Source: Dietzia alimentaria 72
GTDB lineage: Bacteria; Actinomycetota; Actinomycetes; Mycobacteriales; Mycobacteriaceae
Length of the DNA stretch: 64,000 nt
Direction of reading: 5' to 3'
Assembly: GCF_000226215.1 (NCBI RefSeq)
Contig: NZ_AGFF01000005.1
Span: 96,729-160,728 of the forward strand
Position 1 is the stretch's first letter. Every line of letters starts with the position of its first letter. The position numbers were made by a program, and so were the translations under genes. Positions 45,769-52,827 of the stretch are shown here, piece after piece. The notes under the pieces are model-generated. The model was not told the origin of the DNA, did no database searches, and worked only from the letters and a program-made list of their open reading frames with translations.

Positions 45769-46788
45769 GTGATGACGACAAGTACACAGATTCAGCTCGC
45801 GGCACGCCCGAAGGGCTGGCCCACACACGAGAATTTCCGCACCGAGAAGGTCGAATTGCCCAGCCTGGGCGAAGGCGAGGTCCGAGTGGCCAACGAGTTC
45901 CTCTCGGTGGACCCGTACATGCGCGGCCGGATGAGCGAGGGCCGTTCCTACGTCCAACCGTTTGCGGTGGGCGAGACGATGACCGGCGGCGCCGTCGGCC
46001 GGGTGGTGGAGTCGCGTTCCGACGCGCACCCCGTCGGCTCCCTGGTGTTGCACGATCTGGGGTGGCGCGACGTAGCCCAGGATGACGGCGGGCAGTTTCG
46101 GGTTGTCGACGAGGTCGAGGGTGTCCCGGCCTCCGCGTACCTCGGGGTGTTGGGACTCACCGGATTCACGGCGTACGTGGGTCTGATGCACATCGGGGGT
46201 TTCACGTCCGGGGAGTCGGTGTTCGTCTCGGGCGCGGCGGGCGCGGTCGGGTCAGTGGTCGGGCAGATCGCACGGCTCGAGGGCGCTTCCAAGGTCGTCG
46301 GGTCGGCCGGCTCCGCGGAGAAGGTCACGACCGTGACCGAGCGGTACGGGTTCGATGCCGCCGTCAATTACAAGGACGGCCCCGTCCGCTCGATGCTGCG
46401 CGAGCACTTCGGCACGCAGAACGGTGAGGGGATCGACGTCTACTTCGACAACGTGGGCGGCGACCATCTGGAAGCCGCACTCGATCTGATGAACGACGGC
46501 GGGCGTCTGGCCTTGTGTGGTGCCATCAGCGCGTACAACGCCACCGAACGGTCCGCAGGGCCGGACAACCTGTCGAACGCCATCACCCGGGGGCTGACGC
46601 TGCAGGGTTTCACCGTCGGCGGATACATGGACCACTTCAAGGATTTCGCCTCGAAGATCGGGCCCTGGGTGGCCTCCGGCGACCTGGTGTACGACGAGAC
46701 GGTGGTGGAGGGGATCGACAACGCGGCCGACGCATTCCTCGACATGATGAAGGGCGCCAACACCGGCAAGATGGTCGTCAAGATCTGA
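45769..46788 (+). CDS. MDR-family NADP-dependent oxidoreductase
   Basis: A 339-residue medium-chain reductase of the leukotriene-B4-dehydrogenase/curcumin-reductase type. It has EFLSVDPYMRGRM near the N-terminus, the nucleotide-binding loop FVSGAAGAVGSVVGQIARLEG, VGSAGSAEKV and VDVYFDNVGGDHLEAALDLMN. No zinc ligands are present. It would reduce activated C=C bonds with NADPH. It starts at GTG 45769 (or ATG 45772) with GAGGGAG upstream, divergent from wzm by only 63 bp, so the two share a promoter region. Substrate unknown. Confidence 0.9.
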   Translation: MMTTSTQIQLAARPKGWPTHENFRTEKVELPSLGEGEVRVANEFLSVDPYMRGRMSEGRSYVQPFAVGETMTGGAVGRVVESRSDAHPVGSLVLHDLGWRDVAQDDGGQFRVVDEVEGVPASAYLGVLGLTGFTAYVGLMHIGGFTSGESVFVSGAAGAVGSVVGQIARLEGASKVVGSAGSAEKVTTVTERYGFDAAVNYKDGPVRSMLREHFGTQNGEGIDVYFDNVGGDHLEAALDLMNDGGRLALCGAISAYNATERSAGPDNLSNAITRGLTLQGFTVGGYMDHFKDFASKIGPWVASGDLVYDETVVEGIDNAADAFLDMMKGANTGKMVVKI

Positions 46789-46895
46789 CCCGCCACCCGG
46801 CTCTCGAACCACCGTCGTATGCCCGGACGGGCCGCCGCGCACCGGCCCCGCACCCGGGCGCGCCGAGGCAGGGTGGGGTGGGGCACTCTGGATGC

Positions 46896-48338
46896 ATGAC
46901 GCCGCCGCATCAAGACGCGCCAACGGATCCGGTCGCCGCCCATCCCAGCGCACCTCCGGCTGTGACCACGACCGTCGGGGCGTCCGCCGGGTCGTTGCCG
47001 GGCCGACTGGTAGCGGGGATGCGGCGCCGGGCACGGCAGCGTGTGGATGGGACCCGCGCGGCCGCGGATGCCCGTTGGGGTCGCCCCGGTGCGGAGCAGC
47101 GGCCGGTGTACCTGGTGGCGCCGGCCGGGCATCCGAATCACGGCGACGAGCAATTGCTGGCCGGATGGCTGCGCTACCTGCGGCATCGATTGCCGGGCAC
47201 GCCGGTGGTGGTGGACTGTCACACTCCGGGACAGGCAGCGGTCCTGCACGATGCCGAGCACCCTGATGTCGTCTTCACGGACACGCTGTGGCGGCTGGCC
47301 GGTGAGCACTTCGCTGCCGCCGAGGCTATCGATTTCTGCCGCCGAGGGGTGTCTGACCTCGGGGTGCGGCCCGCGCTGGCCTCGGGTGTGGACCTGCTGC
47401 GGGGTGCAGCGGTGGTGCATCTGATTGGCGGAGGTTACGTCAATGAACAGTGGCCGCATCATCTGGGCGTGGCCGCCGGAGCGGGCGAGGCCGGGCGGCT
47501 GTCCGGTGCGCGCGTGGTGGCGACGGGCCAGGGGCTGATGCCCTCGGGCCGGGTCGACCTGCTCGCCGACGCCTTACGTGACTTCGATCGGGTAATCGTC
47601 CGCGACGCAGAGTCCCGCGACCTCCTGGCCGAGACCGGCGTTCCCGTGAGCCTGGCCGGCGACGATGGCTGGCTCGCCCTCGCCGGGGCCGACCTGGCAG
47701 TTCCTGCCGACCATCCCGTCTATTCGCTCGACCCTGACACCTGCCGCGACCTGGTGTTGTGCGCGCAGTCGGACCTCGTGGACCCGGTGACACTGGCCGA
47801 GGCGATGGCGCGGGTCGTCGTTGCGTGGGCGGTGCCGGGGGAGCGGATGACCGTGGTGGAGTCCATCCCGGGCGGCGATCGGGTGGTCTGGGACCTGCTG
47901 TGTGCGCGGGCTCGCGCCGCAACCGGAGGTGACGCCGCTGGCGATGGGGGTTCTGGGAACCACGACGACGACCTCGGCCGCGCACTGGCAGAACTCGACT
48001 TGCCCGCCGCTCGCTTCGTGCCGTTTCAAGAATTGTGGGCTACCGGATTGCCAGCCCGGGCGGGCCAGGTCTGGCTGAGCACTCGCTTTCACCCGCATCT
48101 GTTCGCCGCTGCCCGTGGCGCTTCCGGGGTGGCGATCCGCACGGGCTCCGACTACTACGATGTCAAGCACGGCTCGCTGGCCGCCGCCGGCTCCCCGTGG
48201 GCGCTCGTCGCGGCGGCTGACCTCTCCGGGGCCGCTGGCGTCCCGGAGATGCCGACTTCGGGCGGATTCCCTCCCGCGGTCGTGGCCTCGATGGTCGTCG
48301 CGGCCGAGGTTATGGCGGACGAGCTCTACCCGGCCTGA
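46896..48338 (+). CDS. Polysaccharide pyruvyl transferase family protein
   Basis: A 480-residue protein has a disordered N-terminus (about 70 residues) and then a GT-B-like pyruvyl-transferase fold: VAPAGHPNHGDEQLLAGWLRYL, VHLIGGGYVNEQWPHH, VVATGQGLMPSGRVD, VIVRDAESRDLL, and LSTRFHPHLFAAARG with the conserved Arg-His pair. This family adds pyruvate ketals to surface sugars or acts in related glycan modification. It lies 107 bp downstream of the reductase and close to galactan export genes, which fits a cell-surface glycan role, but the acceptor is unknown. ATG 46896 has only a weak G-rich upstream sequence; the open frame extending upstream overlaps the reductase. Confidence 0.8.
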   Translation: MTPPHQDAPTDPVAAHPSAPPAVTTTVGASAGSLPGRLVAGMRRRARQRVDGTRAAADARWGRPGAEQRPVYLVAPAGHPNHGDEQLLAGWLRYLRHRLPGTPVVVDCHTPGQAAVLHDAEHPDVVFTDTLWRLAGEHFAAAEAIDFCRRGVSDLGVRPALASGVDLLRGAAVVHLIGGGYVNEQWPHHLGVAAGAGEAGRLSGARVVATGQGLMPSGRVDLLADALRDFDRVIVRDAESRDLLAETGVPVSLAGDDGWLALAGADLAVPADHPVYSLDPDTCRDLVLCAQSDLVDPVTLAEAMARVVVAWAVPGERMTVVESIPGGDRVVWDLLCARARAATGGDAAGDGGSGNHDDDLGRALAELDLPAARFVPFQELWATGLPARAGQVWLSTRFHPHLFAAARGASGVAIRTGSDYYDVKHGSLAAAGSPWALVAAADLSGAAGVPEMPTSGGFPPAVVASMVVAAEVMADELYPA

Positions 48339-48360
48339 TCCCGCTGAGGGCGCACGATTG

Positions 48361-48452
48361 CCGCCCTCCCGCTCGCGCCGACCCCGACTCGCGCCGCCCT
48401 CCCGCTCGCGCCGACCCCGACTCGCGCCGCCCTCCCGCTCGCGCCGACCCCG
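48361..48452. repeat. 33-bp tandem repeat, 2.8 copies
   Basis: A GC-rich unit starting CCGCCCTCCCGCTCGCG is repeated with a 33-bp period at 48361, 48394 and 48427; the third copy loses identity after about 26 bp. It lies directly after the pyruvyl-transferase gene in a 261-bp gap that contains no supported gene. Confidence 0.85.
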
Positions 48453-48466
48453 CGCGCGTTGCCGGC

Positions 48467-48515
48467 AAGAGGATTTCGCGCAGATCTACTTGACCGATGC
48501 GCGAGAAATCCTCTT
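48467..48515. terminator. Inverted repeat, probable terminator after pyruvyl-transferase gene
   Basis: AAGAGGATTTC (48467-48477) pairs perfectly with GAAATCCTCTT (48505-48515), and the stem continues with GCGCA/TGCGC across a 2-nt bulge, leaving a 15-nt loop. The A/T-rich arms stand out in this genome. A more degenerate relative follows the GlfT2-like gene at 40846-40893. Confidence 0.6.
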
Positions 48516-48599
48516 CGTGGCGAAGCGGCGTCTGTGCAACTAGTTGCATGAACGGTCCGGCGAACGTACCGTCGGGGTATCCCTGCGAAAGGAAATGCC

Positions 48600-49580
48600 G
48601 TGGCTCTCCCCTCCGCCCTCTCCGGTCCGTTCTCCGTCCCGGTGCTCGGCTCGCCCATGTTCATCTACTCCGGCCCCGAGCTCGTGGCCGCGCAGTGTCA
48701 GGCTGGCGTGATCGGCGCGTTCCCCTCGCTCAACGCCCGCCCGCAGTCGGCGCTCGCGGAGTGGCTCGACCAGATCATCCGGAGCAACGCGGCTTACGCA
48801 GAGGCGAACCCGGACGGGTTCGTGGCGCCGTTCGCCGTGAATCTGATCGTCCACAGGTCCAACGACCGGCTCGCCGAGGATCTGGCCACGGTCGTCGAAT
48901 ACGAGGTGCCGATCGTCATCACCTCTCTCGGCGCCCGCGAAGAGGTCAACGAGGCCGTCCACTCGTACGGGGGGATCGTGCTGCACGACGTGATCAACAA
49001 CAAATTTGCCCGCAAGGCCATCGAGAAGGGCGCCGACGGGCTGGTCGCCGTTGCCGCCGGCGCCGGTGGGCATGCGGGCACCCAGTCACCGTTCGCGCTG
49101 ACCCAGGAAATTCGCGAGTGGTTCGACGGGCCTCTGCTGCTCTCGGGCGCGATCGCCCATGGTCGCTCGGTTCTCGCCGCGCGCGCGGCCGGCGCGGACA
49201 TGGCCTACGTGGGCTCGGCGTTCCTCGCGACCGAGGAGTCGCGTGCGCCGCAGGACTACAAGCAGATGATCGTGGACAGCTCCGCGTCCGACATCGTCTA
49301 CAGCAACCTCTTCACCGGCATCCACGGCAATTACCTGCGAGGCAGCATCGAGGCCGCGGGCCTGAACCCGGATGCGCTGCCCGAATCGGATCCCACCGCG
49401 ATGGACTTCGGCTCCGGCGACGTGACCAGCTCCAAGGCCTGGCGCGACATCTGGGGCGCCGGTCAGGGCGTCGGCGCCGTCACCTCGACGTGCACCGTCC
49501 GTGAGTTGGTCGACCGCCTGCGTGATGAGTACCGTGAGGCGGCCGAGGCGCTGTCGACCGCCACCGTCGGCGTGCGCTGA
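48600..49580 (+). CDS. Nitronate monooxygenase (FMN)
   Basis: A 326-residue TIM-barrel flavoprotein of the nitronate monooxygenase/2-nitropropane dioxygenase family. It shows VLGSPMFIYSGPELVAAQCQAG, VAAGAGGHAGTQSP with the FMN-binding glycines, LLLSGAIAHGRSVLAARAAGADMAYVGS, and the catalytic His in GGHAG. These enzymes oxidise alkyl nitronates, often for detoxification. The GTG at 48600 is preceded by GAAAGGAAA. The PadR-type regulator gene starts 10 nt downstream, so it probably controls or belongs with this gene. Confidence 0.9.
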   Translation: MALPSALSGPFSVPVLGSPMFIYSGPELVAAQCQAGVIGAFPSLNARPQSALAEWLDQIIRSNAAYAEANPDGFVAPFAVNLIVHRSNDRLAEDLATVVEYEVPIVITSLGAREEVNEAVHSYGGIVLHDVINNKFARKAIEKGADGLVAVAAGAGGHAGTQSPFALTQEIREWFDGPLLLSGAIAHGRSVLAARAAGADMAYVGSAFLATEESRAPQDYKQMIVDSSASDIVYSNLFTGIHGNYLRGSIEAAGLNPDALPESDPTAMDFGSGDVTSSKAWRDIWGAGQGVGAVTSTCTVRELVDRLRDEYREAAEALSTATVGVR

Positions 49581-49590
49581 GGCGTCTCCA

Positions 49591-50133
49591 GTGTCACTGA
49601 AATTTGCGATCCTCACCTCCCTCAGCGAGCGTGCGGGGACCGGCATCGAACTTGCCCGGCGGTTCGACAAATCCATCGGGTACTTCTGGCCAGCCACGCA
49701 TCAGCAGATCTACCGCGAGCTCGACCGGCTGGCGTCGGCGGAACTGATCCGCGAGCTACCACAGGAGGGTCCGCCGAAGCGAGGGCAACCCAAGCGGTTC
49801 GCGGTGACGGCGAGCGGCCGCGAACTCCTCGAAAACTGGATCGGCGAGGACGACGAGCCAGAGCCGACGCGATCGACCCTCGCCGTCCGGGTGCGAGCCG
49901 CGGCCGTGACGGGCAGGACCAACGAGCTTCGCCGGGCGCTCGACCACCATCGCCGGCGTCGACGGGAGATCCTCCAGAGGTACCTGGATATCGAGCGACG
50001 GGACTTCGACGCCGTCGACCCCGCCGACCCGCGCGCAATCCTCCAGCACCGGGTTCTCACGCTCGGGATCGAAGGGGAGCGACTCTGGTTGGACTGGTGC
50101 GACACGACCCTCGAGGCGCTCGACGAGCTCTGA
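49591..50133 (+). CDS. PadR-family transcriptional regulator
   Basis: A 180-residue protein has an N-terminal winged-helix domain (SLKFAILTSLSERAGTGIELARRF, HQQIYRELDRLASAELI, KRFAVTASGRELL) and a helical C-terminal dimerisation domain (about 85-180), the PadR (Vir-type) layout. Start GTG 49591 is 10 nt after the nitronate monooxygenase stop; an in-frame extension upstream lies inside that gene. It probably represses the operon in response to a small ligand, by analogy with PadR, but the ligand is unknown. It converges with the quinone oxidoreductase. Confidence 0.88.
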   Translation: MSLKFAILTSLSERAGTGIELARRFDKSIGYFWPATHQQIYRELDRLASAELIRELPQEGPPKRGQPKRFAVTASGRELLENWIGEDDEPEPTRSTLAVRVRAAAVTGRTNELRRALDHHRRRRREILQRYLDIERRDFDAVDPADPRAILQHRVLTLGIEGERLWLDWCDTTLEALDEL

Positions 50134-50166
50134 ACCGACGGGTGACGTCCGCAAGGAACTCTCCGC

Positions 50167-51207
50167 TCAGCTGACGGTGAGCAGGAGCTTGCCGTGTGAA
50201 TCCCCGGACTCGAGGTGTGCCAGAGCCTGCGCAGCCCGGGCCAACGGGATCTCGCGGGAAACGCTCGTGGTCACATCGCCGGCCGCGATCATCGGCCAGA
50301 CGTTATCCACGACCTCCCTGCAGATGCCGGCCTTTCCGCCTGGACCGTCTTCGGGTCGAGCCCGGAGGTTCGTGGCCAGGATGCCCGCCCTCTTGGGGAG
50401 AAGCCTGCCCAGGTTGAGCTCGGCCTTCACTCCGCCCTGGAGCCCGATCACGATGAGGCGACCGTCCGCCGCCAGCGACGCGACATTCCGCTCGAGGTAC
50501 TTCGCGCCAATCACATCCAGGATCAGGTCGACGCCACGGCCCCTCTCGTCGTCGTCGGTCCATTCTCCTACACGCTCGACAAAGTCCTCCTCCCGGTAGT
50601 CGATCACCAGTTCCGCGCCCAGGTCCCGGCACTTCTGCGCCTTCTCAGGACCGCCGCACGTGGTGGCGACCCGGGCGCCGAGAGCGCGGCACACCTGGAT
50701 CGCGTGCGATCCGATCCCGCCCGCGCCGCCGTGGATCAGGACACGCGGCGGGCCCAGAGCGAGGTCGCCCCAGTGGGCATCAGAGGTGAGGGGTCCGCGT
50801 CCCAGTCCGCCCGTCATGACGAGGTTGGACCACACGGTGCACGCCACCTCAGGCAGCGTCGCAGCCTCGTGCAACGACACCCCGACGGGCACCGGCATCA
50901 CCTGTCCGGTCGGCACGGCGACCTTCTCGGCGTACCCGCCGCCGGCGAGGAGGGCGCACACCTCGTCACCGATCGCCAGGCCCTCGACGCCCTCGCCGAC
51001 AGCGGAGATGCGGCCCGAGCACTCCAGGCCCAGGACCTCCGACGCGCCGGGTGGCGGTGGGTAGTGGCCCTTCGTCTGCAGCAGGTCTGCGCGGTTGACA
51101 GCGGTCGCGGCGATGTCGATCACCACCTCGCCGTGTCCGGGGATGGGATCCTCGACCTCGGTGAGGGTGAGGGAGTCGGGACCGTTGGTGTACTCGATGG
51201 CCTTCAT
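50167..51207 (-). CDS. Quinone oxidoreductase / PIG3-type NAD(P)H reductase
   Basis: A 346-residue MDR protein: VNRADLLQTKGHYPPPPGAS, VLGLECSGRISAVGEGV, AGGGYAEKVAVP and the nucleotide loop VLIHGGAGGIGSHAIQVCRALG, then ELVIDYREEDFVE and DLILDVIGAKYLE. It lacks the catalytic zinc Cys/His pair, as in PIG3-like quinone oxidoreductases. The ATG at 51207 begins the conserved MKAIEYTNGP; the open frame upstream is not coding. Reaction on quinones is inferred from the family. Confidence 0.88.
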   Translation of the reverse strand: MKAIEYTNGPDSLTLTEVEDPIPGHGEVVIDIAATAVNRADLLQTKGHYPPPPGASEVLGLECSGRISAVGEGVEGLAIGDEVCALLAGGGYAEKVAVPTGQVMPVPVGVSLHEAATLPEVACTVWSNLVMTGGLGRGPLTSDAHWGDLALGPPRVLIHGGAGGIGSHAIQVCRALGARVATTCGGPEKAQKCRDLGAELVIDYREEDFVERVGEWTDDDERGRGVDLILDVIGAKYLERNVASLAADGRLIVIGLQGGVKAELNLGRLLPKRAGILATNLRARPEDGPGGKAGICREVVDNVWPMIAAGDVTTSVSREIPLARAAQALAHLESGDSHGKLLLTVS

Positions 51208-51379
51208 GCCTTCTGACGGTAGCCGCGTCGACGGAGGAGCGTGTCCGCGAACGATGTCCCGGTTCGGCTGACCCGGCCCGGACTGGTTGTGCGAGCGGCG
51301 GGTCAACTAGCATGGGCTGCGCCGTGCAGGGTGGTTCCACGTGGAACCACGCGGCCGCGTGTGTCGCGGTCGACGGTGG

Positions 51380-51468
51380 GGAAGTGTGGCAGAGCGGCCG
51401 AATGCACTCGCCTTGAAAGCGAGCGTGCCTAAACAGCACCGGGGGTTCAAATCCCTCCACTTCCGCCA
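51380..51468 (+). tRNA. tRNA-Ser(UGA)
   Basis: The 7-bp acceptor stem GGAAGTG/CACTTCC (51380-51386 and 51458-51464), discriminator G51465 and encoded CCA (51466-51468) are present. The anticodon arm CTCGC-CTTGAAA-GCGAG gives TGA, and the long variable arm is typical of tRNA-Ser. The T-arm shows GGTTCAAATCC. Confidence 0.97.
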
Positions 51469-51470
51469 AT

Positions 51471-51513
51471 GTGATGTCCTGGATCGTCGGTTGCAGACGG
51501 TCCGGGACATCAC
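51471..51513 (+). terminator. Terminator of tRNA-Ser(UGA)
   Basis: GTGATGTCC (51471-51479) pairs with GGACATCAC (51505-51513), and inside it GGATCGTC pairs with GACGGTCC with one wobble, leaving loop GGTTGCA. TCGTTTG follows. It begins 2 nt after the CCA end. Confidence 0.8.
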
Positions 51514-51595
51514 TCGTTTGCAGTGGCGTCCCCTTGCGCAGCCGCGCCGCTCAGAGTCATCGGGCCCCGATATATCGCGTCCAGATGATTCTGGA

Positions 51596-51649
51596 GGGCG
51601 CGGCTGTGGGTGGGCGGGCCTGGGGCGCGGCTGTGGGTGGGCGGGCCGG
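51596..51649. repeat. 27-bp tandem duplication
   Basis: Two adjacent 27-bp units starting GGGCGCGGCTGTGGGTGGG lie at 51596-51622 and 51623-51649; they differ at one position near the end. They sit just beyond the 3' end of the - strand hydrolase gene. Confidence 0.8.
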
Positions 51650-51674
51650 GGCGCGGCCGGGTGTCGCCGGGAGG

Positions 51675-52640
51675 TCAGCCGGCGGTGGTCTCGTTGAGTG
51701 CGGCGGCGGCGACGTGGCGGATGATCTCGAGCACACGTGGGTAGGCGCGGGAGTCGCTGGAGACGATCGACGCGTGGTCCTGCTCATCGAGCTCGACCAA
51801 CTTCGCTTTGCCGCCGGCTCTGTTCACGGCTTCCACGTAGCGGCGGGAGTTCTCTGGCGCGACAGTGGTGTCGTTGGTGCCGTGAATCGCGACCACCGGA
51901 GTACTCGGATCGATGTTCTGAATGGGATCGACCATCGTGTAGCGATCCGACTTCTCCTCCGGGGTCCCGCCGAGGGCGGTCGCTATGCGCCCGTCGCCGT
52001 GCGTCGCCGCGTATGTCAGGTCCAGGGGTCCGGCAATACTGACGACACGGGTCGGGCGGAACTCGGGGTTCGCGCCCACCTCGTCGTCGTCCAACTGGTG
52101 CCGGGTGCCACTCCACACGGCGAGTTGCGCGCCGACACCGTGGCCCACCACCACCTCGTCCTCGGTGGTGATCTGCGGAAACTTCTTGTCCACTTCCACC
52201 ACGTGGTCCAGGGCGGATGCGACATCGAGGTACATGGTGGGCCAGGCGGCACCGGAGCCGATCCCGCGGTATTCGATGTTGTAGACCGCCACCCCGCGAT
52301 GAGCCAGCTCGCGGGCGAGCGGAGCGAACGTGTCCGCGTCCACATTGCTCGCCCACGCGCCTCCGTGGAGGAGCACTGTCAGAGGGATGGAGTCGACGTC
52401 CTGGTCACCTGCCGGCAGGTACAGGTCGGCCCAGTTGTGCTCGGGGTCGCCGTCGTCATGGGTGGGGTACTCAAACCGCTGAACGGTGACTTCGTCAAGT
52501 CGGGCAGGCCTATCCGGCTCAGTGATGCGGACCGGCGCCGCGCCACCGGTGATGCAGCCCGAGGTGACTACCGCGACCATCGCCAGCGAGAGACCGGCAG
52601 AGGCGGAGCGTGAAAGTGGTCTCCGCTGCGCCACGCGCAT
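51675..52640 (-). CDS. Alpha/beta-hydrolase-fold lipoprotein lacking the nucleophile Ser
   Basis: A 321-residue exported lipoprotein with lipobox VTSGC (Cys29) and a BD-FAE/esterase-type hydrolase domain. HGGAW (92-96) provides the oxyanion loop. Asp257 in HGTNDTTV and His289 in EQDHASIV are in the right places for the triad. The nucleophile elbow, however, reads GHGVG (166-170), with Gly168 where Ser is expected in the usual GHSAG. The DNA codon is GGT, far from a Ser codon by more than one step. The protein may bind rather than cleave. ATG 52640 is preceded by GAGGAGG. The neighbour upstream is also exported and degenerate. Confidence 0.82.
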   Translation of the reverse strand: MRVAQRRPLSRSASAGLSLAMVAVVTSGCITGGAAPVRITEPDRPARLDEVTVQRFEYPTHDDGDPEHNWADLYLPAGDQDVDSIPLTVLLHGGAWASNVDADTFAPLARELAHRGVAVYNIEYRGIGSGAAWPTMYLDVASALDHVVEVDKKFPQITTEDEVVVGHGVGAQLAVWSGTRHQLDDDEVGANPEFRPTRVVSIAGPLDLTYAATHGDGRIATALGGTPEEKSDRYTMVDPIQNIDPSTPVVAIHGTNDTTVAPENSRRYVEAVNRAGGKAKLVELDEQDHASIVSSDSRAYPRVLEIIRHVAAAALNETTAG

Positions 52641-52827
52641 GACCTCCTCGGCAACTTGACCGTCAACTACAGCTGTTTGCGTACGAGATCCGGAGCCAAG
52701 CTGATCATGCTCGCTCGGCATGATGCAACGTCGATCTTAAATTTGCCGACGGAAAAAATGGAATCCGCCTGCTGGGGCGGGGGTGAGCACCACAGTGATC
52801 ATCGGCCAGTGCCAGCGGTGTGCGTGG

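Noticed and set aside
45706..46191. Upstream extension of the wzm frame.
   Set aside because: It is antisense to the divergent MDR reductase and has no resemblance to permeases.
48361..48452. 33-bp repeats considered as a CRISPR array.
   Set aside because: The copies are directly adjacent without spacers, there are fewer than three, and no cas gene is near.
51380..51468. tRNA-Ser(UGA) as an attachment site of an integrated element.
   Set aside because: No integrase, phage gene or duplicated tRNA end is visible; the 27-bp repeat nearby is unrelated to the tRNA sequence.
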